Below are positions 24,901 through 36,900 of a stretch of DNA of 64,000 nt, in pieces (within the stretch, counting starts at the first letter, position 1; every line of letters begins with the position of its first letter). A model generated the notes under the pieces. The model did no database searches. It was given only the letters and a program-made list of their open reading frames with translations, and had not been told where the DNA came from. The position numbers were made by a program, and so were the translations under genes. This stretch comes from Prostheceraeus crozeri. Its lineage: Eukaryota; Platyhelminthes; Polycladida; Euryleptidae. The DNA is taken from assembly GCA_907163375.1 (NCBI GenBank), contig CAJQUW010012692.1, positions 427,996 to 491,995 of the forward strand, read 5' to 3'.

Positions 24901-27900
24901 AACTTATCTCTCAAAAATGGTCAATTGAAATGGATTTGCCCTTTCTGATACGCCTATCTGTAAAATTTGAATTATTGTCTGTCAGCACAAGAGAATTCAA
25001 GCCCGGTTTTTCTTCTCCAGGCATCCTCACCAGCTCGTCGACATGGAGGAAGTGGCCGTCGCAGCAGTGAGCGCCGAAAGTCAGCAGCAATTGCCCAACC
25101 AGTTGAAGTTTCAGTTGTCGTACCAGTAAATCCTGCAGCTGTGATCACCACAGCCCAAGAGGGAAACACTGGAACTCTGACACAAGCTATGACCGGCGCT
25201 ATGTCCGGTCTCGACGCCGGTGCTACTCCTTTATCCGATGCCACTCCGCAAATAAGAAAATACAAGAAACGATTCTCCTCCGACATCCTTTGCGCAGCGC
25301 TTTGGGGTGTGAATTTGTTAATCGGAACGGAGAAAGGCTTAGATCTCCTAGACAGAAGTGGTTATGGAAAAGTGTATCCTCTGATCACAAGACGGCGTTT
25401 CCAACAGATGGAGGTTTTGGAAGGCCAAAATATCCTAGTCACTATTTCAGGCCCTAAGAACCGTGTCAGAGTATACTATCTGTCCTGGTTGAAAGGAAAA
25501 ATACTCAAAACTGAAGGGGTAATGATAATTTTTGTACGAGAAACTTCGTTTTATCTAGTGAATATTCATTGTCTTTAACGTGGTAGATGGTGTACGCACC
25601 CACAGGCCGTCAATCGATTTTTTCAACTACTCAGAAGCTATAGAGTAGCCACACTGAAATCCATTTTTTCAGTGGCTTCATTCATGTTATTTTATCATAT
25701 TTTGCCTTAGAAGAACTTGGCAATAGCTTCTACCACAAATACGCTAGTTTTGAATATGCAGTAATTATGCAAAATCAGCTGTGGTTCTTTACCTGACACA
25801 AAAGCTCTACATTTGTTTGACATTTTATTCACAACTACCATCACATGTGATTTAAGAATTTATCAAAGTGATATTCAGAACCGCGTTGACAAAATTTCCG
25901 ATTAATTAGTGCCTTATTTACATGATTCGCAGGTTCTTTTGGAAACTTTGGCAACAAAATTATCTTTGATCCTTGTCCGAACTCAGCGATGACTCACAAT
26001 GTATAAAAAATAATTTTCTTAATCCGATCGGCAGATTATTCGCTGAAGTCGGGACATTAGTAAAATGAGAAAAGATGGGGAGGTCTATAAACTAGGGTGA
26101 TGATGTAGTTTGTTTTACCGTAAATTTTCATTTCTTTCAGATTGATAGAAAGAACGGATGGATAAATGTCGGTGAGAATTTGCAGGGCGCCATGCATTTC
26201 AAAATAGGTAAGTATTTTGACATTCTAGGAATATTGATCCTTACATATAATTTTGCTCATCGGACTATACATTGTTTTCTAGTGAAGTACGACCGGATCA
26301 AATTTTTGGTTGTCGCCCTCCGTGATTCGGTGGAGATCTATGCCTGGGCGCCAAAACCGTACTCAAAATTTATGGCCTTCAAAGTAAGACTTTCTTCTGT
26401 ACCAAACAGTCTCATTATCTTGTGAATTCGTGTATACTTACTTGCTGCTTTGCATTCTCCATTGTAGTCCTTCTCCGATCTAATTCACAAGCCATTGGTG
26501 GTGGATTTGACAATCGAGGAGGGGCAACGCATTAAGGTTGTGTATGGTTCTACTGAAGGATTCCATGCCATCGATCTGGATACGAATACAGTCTTCGATC
26601 TCTACATTCCTGCTCATGTAGGTTGTAGCATCTCTTGTATGATTGTAGTGTATTGATTCCAGATTTATGATGACGAAGGATTCTGATGAATCATATTGTA
26701 ATAAGAATTTCATCAAATTATATTCTGAAGGGGATTTAGGGGTTGATGTGTTAAAGTTTACCCGCTTTTGCATTAATTGTTAGTGTTTAGCCTCCGCTTC
26801 ACATGTAACTGATCTACGCGTGCAGTCTATTACAGGGTGCGTGTGTGACCTGGAAATACATGGAATTCATTGAGAAATGCCTGAAAATTATGGACAGAAA
26901 ACCTAAAAATTTTGTAACTTGTTGAATTAACTTACAAGACATCGCAGAAAGGTTCTGTTCGAATTTAAAAATATTTTAAAACTAAGACTGGATATTGAGG
27001 AAAATGATTCAACGTATGATGATTATATTTATTTAAACATTTAAATTTTATATGAGGATTATCTTTGTAATTGCGCAAATGTATCATTATACCTTATCTG
27101 TCTGGAGCATAATTTGATTGTGCAATAAGTGCCATTTCATAATTGTCATCAGTTTCATTTTTGGCCTTAACCTCCTGCACGATGTTTCTAAAACTTATGA
27201 AATTGTATAGGACCATACATTGGTCTGATCTCAAACCTCAAATGGTATTCATATGTTTTTACATCGATTTAGATCAAATGACGATCAATACTTGTTACGC
27301 AATTCAAGCAACAGATACATTGTGATTTCTTTGCTTTCATGTTAAAGTGATCAATTGCTATTCCGCAATCGAAGCGACGTGTATTGTGATTATTCATGTT
27401 GAAATGTGCCTCTTCTGGTGCCGGTAATTGATATTGATATACCGATAATCGAGTATGCACTGAACTTGTAAATTGATTCACTTGCTTGAAGATGTATATC
27501 GACAGAAAAAAATAGATTTAGAAAATTCAGAAAAACTTGGTTCTTCCAAGCTTAGCTAATGTCAGAGGTGGGCCGATGTCACATAACTAGTTCTGTATTA
27601 TATTTACAAGTTGTATTAAATTTCACTTAAAATTTTAACTTAAAGCCTCATTCCTTTTTGAAGTTGTTCGTTAACGGGATCAGTTGGTCAGCGAAAAAGA
27701 GCGCTAGGTTTATTATGACCAAGTTGAATTTTTAATCAATGGAGAAATAAGTATCATTAATCAACTCATATTGAAAATCGTAAGATACAACGGCATCACG
27801 CCACAAACGAAAACGTCCCGACAGCCACGGAGCTCTATTTTCCAACGGCACCACGCTCTGTTAGAGGCCTTTTAAATTAAACAAAAAACACCCACTTGTT

Positions 27901-30900
27901 AACAACGGTGTCATATTTTAAGTGTCATGATAACAATGGCTATTCCGACACGTGTCGGAAGTGTAAATCGCTGTTCGCTCGTATCGGCTCAGCAGGTAGT
28001 ATTTTTTTCTAAGTGCTAAATTTGGTTGTTCTAATACGAATATCTTGTGAATCATTGGGTACATAATTTAAAGTATACTATATACAGAAATTCATTGTGA
28101 TTTGTATTAGAATATACTTCCGTATGCATGAATTTCATTCGGGAAGCAACATGATCATGTGTTCTGTGACATTCATTGTGATCATGTAGGTGATTGCCAG
28201 TTATGCGGTGTGCTCCAAGCGCGGAAGTTTACTTCACCAATATTTCGATAATATAAATAATCGCATAAAAATTAATATTTCGAAACACGTTGTATAAGTA
28301 GATCGCGTACATATAATCTGCATGTTGTATAATAGTTAACGCATATTTTTGCAATTTGCGTATAAACACAATGTCCTCAACATGTAATACTTAAATTACG
28401 TGTTTTTTGATATTTCAAAGCTAGAGCTTGAGCTTAAAAGCTCTAGAAAAGTAACATAAGCTATTTTAGTATGCTATCTGAACATTTAAAAGTAATTCCG
28501 TGCTTCATTTTCTATCATGGTCATTTTGACAACATCTGAAATATGGACAATCCATCGCTTCACTATTTGTTGTTCGTGTGCTAATTTTCATAATTTCTGG
28601 ATATAGTCGTGGTATTGTGTCTTTAGTCGGTTGTTTGTTGTTCATCTCATCATAAACATATGTTTCTGTTGTTATCATCCCATCCCATCACTTCATGCAG
28701 GACACTACACACGACGCCGCTTTCCTTCGTCGTGGAAAAGTAAGAACCATCATCAATGCGCCATGCCATGCCCGTTTTATTTGTTATTCATGTGGTTTTA
28801 TTGCTTGAACATCTACCAGTTTTGAGAATAGCAATTTTATATGGCTTGTAGAACATCTTCAGTATTGGGGATTGATTATTACTTGAAATTTGCATATTTG
28901 CCATTTATTTAAATCAAAAAGATAATTTAAAATGAGTTCCTAAGCATGCACTAGTAAAGATGTGCTTTCATCATTCACAATCTCGCATTACAACTTCAGA
29001 ATAAGAGGAAAACTATTAAAGAAAAGAAATGCTGTTAGTAATGTAAGGAAATTGTCATACTACTTTATTGAGATGTAGTGTTTGAACTGCCGTAGCTGGT
29101 TAACATTCGAAATTGTGGTTTAATGATTCATTCAATCGTGTGTTATTAAATAGTAATTCAGATTAATAATGTGTGCATTTCATTCTCACACAGAAAAAAT
29201 CACTCACTAATCTCTTTTTGCGTCTTTTTTCTTCCAGAAGGTTCTGAGTTACCATGGACTTCCATTTCATTCGATTACGGGCGTTCGCTTCCTGTGCTCC
29301 AACACGTTGGAGGTTATCTTTCACCACTTGCTTCCAGATCTTTTGTCTGCCTGCTCCTCTTTTACCGTCTACTTCCATCCACATAACTTTCTGATCCACT
29401 CTGTCTCATCCCTTATTAGTCTTTGCCTTCTCGCGATGTCTGGGATGTTCTCAAGACCCATTTCTTCTCTGATGCTGCTATTCGATTTCCTGTCCGATTC
29501 ACCTTGGCATTCGCATCTCCATAAGCTCAAGCATCTTCTCATGGAGTGAAAAAACGGCCATGACTCGCAACTGTGACCAACACTCACATAGATATAGAAA
29601 TTCTCGATCAACTTTTACCGAATATCTAATTTAAAGTTGAAGCATTTTGTGCTCTTTTGCAGCTAGTGGACTTGCAAATGCGTAACTGATGTAATGTTTC
29701 ATCATTCAACACCACTTTATCGTAGGCGAATACCATTATTGAATCAATGTAATTTATTCTGAGCCCCTTATTAGTTCTCTGAAAAAGGTAAATGATCTCT
29801 ACAATTTCTTAAGTGTTTAAACAAATCGTCAGCTGATTTTCAAAGTTTCGAAGTTTGCATATAATCGGTTCGGTTTCAGGATCTAATTTATGCTAGTAGC
29901 ATGAAGATGCAATTATACATAAATGACGTTTCAAAGATCCTTGATATTAGATCCTCAATATGCTCAATAGCAATCACAGTTCTTAACTTTTATGATTTTC
30001 ACTTGCCCTATTTGTTGTATTTAGTTATGAAATTATGCTTTTGTTAGAGCGCAAGTGACATTTTCAATTATGCAAGTCATAATTTTCTCTGAAATATTAA
30101 ATATTTACCGAAAGCTACGCATCCGGAATGTTAACTCAGCTTAGTGGGCATCCGTTGAACACTTCCTAAGTGGAAGCATTGAATGCCAAACATTTCATCG
30201 ATTAGCCTCCGAATATCCTGGTTACTGATGCTATAAACACACTCAAGCAATAAAACCATATGAAATTCGACTTGGTTATCTGAAGAAGCAATCTTTTTGT
30301 CCAGTTGTAAAACGAAATGGTGTGATAATATGCGTAAGTTGGTTGAGTACCTATTAAATTAAACAAAAATTCTACTAAAGAAAGAGAATCTTTCTGTATT
30401 TCTGAAAACGTCTTAGGATGTAGATATAACATTTGAAATGTTCGTGGATTTAGTGCAATGTAATAATTCGAGTATCTGCTTCTATAGAAGTAAATCAGAG
30501 CATGCAAAACAATCTCTATGTTCATTCAGATATAATTAGAGTCTTTCCAGTCTATGTTGCACCATTGTATAGGTTTACTAGATTCACCATCTCTTAACTT
30601 TCTGCGGATGCAATTGCTGTACAATCGGCGAAGTATCAAGAGGACATCATTTCAGTGTTATTGTCTAAGATAGCAAGCAGTATTGTGGATTGCCTTTTAT
30701 GGTCCACTGGTCAACTTCTCAGCAACAAAAATCGTGATAATGATAATGCATGATCATATCATCGTGGCATTGATGTATGATTTAAACAACATTTTCGATA
30801 TATTTTCATAATTTGTGTCATTTTTACCGCATGAACATAGAGCAACACGTTATTCATCGATTCTTATGCAGTAATTTCTTACCATGTAATTTAGATTGAT

Positions 30901-33900
30901 GTCGCATTGTAATAGTTTAAGTAGTTAGGATTGCCTCATGAATTTCAGACAACAATAGAATTACAGCAGGATTAGGAATAGGATTACAGTAGAAATTTTG
31001 ATATATTCCACTGACGTCTAAAAAGCTTTTAATATTTGACGTGCTCTGTGACAATCGTTATTTTTGTAGATCTTACTTTGAGGATACCAGGATTGCTTCC
31101 TCAAATAGTCATTTCTTATTAGCTTTTGCAGAAGGTGTAGGCATCGAAGAGAGGAGATAGATGACGTTTGGCCTTATTTGCAGTGTTGTTGTTGTTGTTG
31201 CTAAGGTGTCTTTGCATGCCCGCTTTTATGTATTTTCATAAATATCCATGCATGCATTTTATCATCTACACGTTTATGATTTTACAGACGTTCGAAGCCG
31301 TGTCTCCTCACTGCGTTGTCATTCTACCGAATACAGAAGGAATGCAGCTCCTCCTCTGTTACAATAGTAAGTATCTCAACAAAAGTCCATCCGATTTTTG
31401 CATATTATATTTTAGGATATGAATTGGTTCCAAGATGATCTCTATTGTAGATGGAATTGCATTGAGATAGTCAACTTATTCGATTACTTTATGTGGACTT
31501 AATGTAAAGCTGCCACTCCTGCGTGAATGACGCAATGTGTGAACATTATAATTTCGCATTATTATAATAATGCGTGGCATTTTGAAGGCATGTGTGAAAT
31601 CAATTTTTGTAGCTTTTTGAGTGCAATTCATTGATATCAGTCGGTCAAGGACCGCGCTTTAGCCTAGAAGTGCAGAAGGTTCATGTTTCGAGTCTGTCCA
31701 CCTCGGGAGGCACCACCAGTTGCCACCGCATTACGCTCTCACTAAAAGTTACTAACTATATAGTAGTGAACGTTGTGATTGTGTGATGACTGCACCACCC
31801 CTAGGTTGCTAGCATTGCTTTGTGCCCTTGGGAGCAATTGGAATGAGTGAAAAAGTTTGCCTAAGAAACATCGCTAGAATTTCAAAATCTCTGTGATACA
31901 AGGTATCATTTGTCTTCATTTAGTATGAAGTTTTCAAATCTATCAGTGAATCAATGCGCTCGGACTTTTAAATTTCGCGTCCGAAAGTTTATTTTAGTAT
32001 GTGCAGTAGACTTCAAGGTTATCTGCCTTTAGCCGACAAGCGATCGAGACACCTTCGTCTCCTGTATCCTGCTAATTGAAAATTGAAGATGAAACAGCAG
32101 TTGCTTCTACTGCTATGGAAAAAAGGCACAATTCTGAAGATGCTGCATCTCTAATAACGGAATGGCGTCAGTGTAGTGTGTCTCAGTATAGTGTCGTCAG
32201 TATCATTTATGATATGTGGATGATATTTTACAGCATTCTACTGGCTTCCTTTCCGTGGTATGGTCGTCGACCATTGGGACAGCTTGCAACAGTCCTATCC
32301 GATTCTCATACGATAGTAGACATCCTGGGAATCGCCCTTAAATTTTAGCGAAATAGTCAATTCGCCCTTAAATAGCCCGGGAATGCCATTTTGTGATAGT
32401 TCACCACTAAGTTCAATGTGCATCATTTCTTGATTTCAATTGCTATTAATATAACTTATTAAGTCCACTATTTCAATTGAATTTCTTCGAATCTCAATTG
32501 ATGCAACCTAGTAAACATAAATGTTTGTACAACATCTGGATGAAATATTGATGACTTCATGAATTTGTTTCATTTCCACATGACGGTGCCAATGATGCCT
32601 ATGAGGCGATGATACTGTGTCGTTGACGCGTCGCTATTGTGAAATCACTAATGAAGAAGTTTTGTAAATGAGTAACGTTTCATCTTATGAAAACAATTAA
32701 TGGCTATTCACTTCGAAGTCGTGTACATAATTGGGTTGACTATCATTCGTGCATGCAAGTATAAACTCGCAACCTATCGACAAGGTTACGCGAAAAGTCG
32801 TTTTTGTGTGTGTTTCGGAACGTGATTACGTGTAATTTTGTAACAGACTCGCAGTATGGCAAATTATGCAACCTCTATGTGATACACGTATGTAATTAAA
32901 GTTGTGAGTCGTGCTAAAAAGTCATACATAAATTACCTTTTATCTTCACATTATTAATTTCGTGAGTTGTAAGATATTTTACAACCTCAAAGCTTTTTGA
33001 GCAGTAAAACGTCTGAGTGAGAATCGCACAATTTAGCACTGTTGGCTACTTACACACTTACACCTACATCCTCACCAATTTGAGGAAGGATGTCAATCTG
33101 AAATGATGCCAACAAAATTCTACCAACGTTGCCAGTGACAAAAAGTGTATTAGAGTTTTCGTTGGCATTTCGAATGAAAATCAATAGCTAAGCTAAGTGA
33201 TTAGTTCGAAGCCTTACAGTAAATCATGACCAGAAGGCAACCAGACCAATGTGGCTCATGTATGGACCACAGCTTCCAAATGCCTGGGTCACCAGCTTGT
33301 GGAACCATTTCGAGCTTCTTCCAGCGGTGAAGATTTCGTTCCTTGCTGCGTCAACGTCAATGCCAGAAACGTGGGAAATATATCAATAAATACCATTCTA
33401 AGTAAGAAATTAAGTAAATTTCTAACTTACTAATCGACGCTCAAATAAAATCTTTAATATTTCAATAGTACAGGATTAGCTGATAGCCTATTAAAAAGGT
33501 GATACTTGATAAGCCTATTGTTTTCTAAGTAATCAGAGCCATACAAGTTTTTTGATTAAACTTAGTTAGACCTGCACATTTAATCTTACATTTAGCTGCT
33601 TAATTATTTGTTGAATCAAGCACAGGTGATCAGACACTTATTCAGTGGCTTGTTGCCGTGAACTGTTTATGAGGTCTAAATGATTTTACAATGATAAAAG
33701 GTTTCATTTTTCATACTTGTTGATGATCAAAAATATTTCCTTTTCATTAACTGATCAATTTTGTTTTCATAACTTTTTTTCATTTAATTTTTGCCTTTAG
33801 TCAATTTGCACCACCATCGCTATCTTTTGAATTAAGAAAGATTATAATACCTTGATTCTCCAGTATTATATCTGACTTTGCTGGAAACATCAGACACAAA

Positions 33901-36900
33901 TTTTATGACAGACGGTTACCATGCGTCTATTGCTTCTACGCAAACTTATCATACAAAAAGGATGATAAGTTGGAGTACTTCTGGCGTTTACGGTTGTTTT
34001 GTTTTACCCGGCTCCGTCCGGCAGATAGAAGGCTTCGTATCAAGACAATACGAAGCGACACAACCAGTAGGCAAGTGCATGCCTACTGCTGGCGAGGCCA
34101 TTCCGATACCACTGAGGTACTACCATGCCGAAGACAAAGCTGGTCATACAGGGTGACTATCATTAAACTCGGAGGCAGGATCCACATTGGCCTACCCCAC
34201 CCCCTACCTCCGAAGAGGGGCGGCGGCCATCGCTGAGGGGACCTTGAACGAGTCATAGCTAGATACTCGTATACCTTAGGGGAGGAAGATCAAGGAACTT
34301 TGTTGCATATCCCAACAGCTAAGCTACGGCAGTCAGGATCCCGAGCAACATCAACTTAGTATAGCCACTGAGAAAGGCAATGAGAACAAGACATCAAACT
34401 GCCGACACCAGAGCTGCAGCGGCAAAAGGCCCCTTTTAATCGCCTCTCACAACACGCAGAGGAACGTCGGTCCTATTCTATTCAGTCCCGCGAATCGCAC
34501 GAACAAGTGGCGCTTGAGGTCTTCGTCCAGTATGGCAGTTTCCTGGCTTCTGTGGTGATATTTCTTGACAGCTTGGTGTCAACGTGCCATTGCATCAACA
34601 TGTACATTTTGATATCATGGTTGTTTCTTGTCATTTGTTGCTTCAACTTAACATGTATGATCATTTCAGTCTGATAAATCGGCTGAATACAACTTTCTAG
34701 AATTTTATGAATCAGATGATGAAAATGAAGAATTTTTGATCTTTGGAAAGTTCAGGAAATTAGCTTTTCTGTCGATATGAAATCATTCAGATCCCAAGCA
34801 GTTCATTAGGTGCAGGCCATTGAGGAAAAGGTCATGCTTATAAACTTAAGAACCAGCGCTCACAGAATTCAAGGTAAAGTCAAATATCGTTCATTATCTA
34901 ATACGTCAAAATTTAATTTCAAAATTCAAACAGGAAATGTCTCAAATTTTATGATAAAGATAGTTTAAAGAAGTGTCCGGATAATTTTGAGCGGTGCAAG
35001 TGGAATGGCATATCTGGTAAATCTGAAAAATAGGGTGGGAGTTCGGAAAAACAGCCCGGGAATTTGAGGCTTGAAATTTGGCCGTCACCCTGTATTACAC
35101 CAATTTTGTCAAACCACGCATCAATCGAAAAGGCATTGAAAGGGGATTGAGAAAAACAGCATTACTTTTATTTTTGGGGTCATTCTTGGGCTGAGGCTAA
35201 AAAACTCCAATTTTTAACTTACTTCCATTATATCACTATATGAAATGGAAAATGAAAAACAAAAACCAATAAACCATGCACTAATCGAAAAGCATGGTCA
35301 CGGTGGTTAATAAAATTGCGATTATTAATCGTTATTAATCATTAGATAATAATAATAATAATCTCTTTATTGATTCACTTTTGGAAATTCGGTGAATGAT
35401 ACAAATACACGAGGACAATATGCGATAAAGGTTACATAAGCAATGGTTGCTGAAGAAGACAGCATAAGAAAGACATAAAAACATAAAACGAGACATAAAA
35501 TATAAACTATTTACAATATTTTACAAAAGAACTTCCAAAGCGTGCAGTTTTGGAAATCGGAGCATAAAATGTAGCAAAAGATCTAGTAGTCCGTGAGTGT
35601 CTCAAAATAAACAGTTCACGAAGAGGGTGCTTTTCATCCTTGACAATGTTATTAAAAAGGTTGACACAAGATTTATTGGCAGCATCAGTGAGTGATTCAA
35701 AATCCTCACTAGTGATGCCAATGATGCGGCGCATTCTGCGCTCAACACGCAACAGATTGTTGAACAGATATTGTGGCATGTTACAAAAACTTGCAATCGA
35801 GTATAACAGTATGGAGCGAATAAAGGCAACATAACAATTCCAAATAACTTTCTTGTCGCATCCAGCACGCCTGAGATTGCGAGTGATAAAAATTCGTTTC
35901 GATACCTTCCTAACAACATGTTGCACATGAACATTCCATTTTAAGTCATTTGAAAAAATCACTCCCAAATAAGTAAAAGAGTTGACTTGCTTAAGATGAA
36001 AGTCACTGTTCACACGAATTGATGAAGTCAAAGGTCAAATTATTCAAACTTGTTCAGCTGCAATAGCACTAAAATCGCCCCAGTGCGGCAAGGGTTGAAA
36101 ATACAAAAAAATGATGAAGATTCAATCACAATAACGGTCGAGTAAGCAGCACTGAAAAGAAAATTGGAAGAAATGGAAACATCAAAGGAGCAGATGCAAA
36201 TTGAATATCATAAGAGCGAACTTAATGAAGAATTCTTAACTTTGATATTGAAAGTCGAATACCAGAAGTTTTCGATCATTCGAGTGAAACAGAAAAGGTC
36301 GAAAAAGAAAAGAAAAAATTGTCCAAGTAACAAAGTCAAAGTCAAGCCTTAACATTATTTTATAATCGAATATTTCAGTACGTCGAAGAAGCTGGAGGAA
36401 TTTGCTAGCATTGATTCATTAGCATTAGTCTTCGTAAGGGATTCCGTATTTGCTCTTTCGTTTGATATCTATTTTGCGATTGATTAGTATTTTGTTTTGA
36501 TGTTTACTAGTTTTATGATTGTTATAATTGCAGTATATTTGAAGAAAAGCGCTTTTCTTAGATTTTTCGGGATTAACTAGATGGTGTAGTTTCAGATTTT
36601 ATATTACTTGAGTCGCCTGAAATGCATTTCTAAAGCAGTTTTAGGGTTTCTTTTGGGTGACAACCAAAAATCTGGAACGTGGTGATAAGGAATAAGATAA
36701 GTCGACTCATAATGCCCAATGAAGAATACAGAAACTAATTTATGGAATAACAGAATATCCAAGAATTATAATCATGGTGTTCATTCCGTGATTCCTCATC
36801 ATTGAGAATGAGAACAACAGCGTCAGTCAACATTAAAAGCATCAAATTTCGACAACCAGAGATGTAAATCTGTGTTTGTCGATTTAGAATTATATGCATA

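Larger units (their letters stand above)
26618..31287. other. intron with the candidate microexon and a LINE fragment
   Basis: Holds the 39-base candidate exon at 28701 and LINE debris at 29163-29560. A (GTT)n run lies at about 31182-31201. Otherwise AT-rich with no supported gene. Confidence 0.7.

Noticed and set aside
26150-26195. GTGAG...TTGCAG inside a CNH exon
   Set aside because: It would be a 14-base intron, below any known limit; the protein reads through with one extra Asn.
26828-26910. cagggtg... words similar to a segment near 34975-35105
   Set aside because: Only short stretches match; no paired ends or duplications, so no element can be defined.
32076-32348. 90-codon + frame in the seventh to eighth kilobase of intronic DNA before the last exons
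   Set aside because: Not flanked by splice sites of matching phase and not similar to the kinase family; probably chance.
36164-36352. Small Lys/Glu-rich open frame
   Set aside because: Low-complexity A-rich DNA, no splice support, no similarity that I can see.
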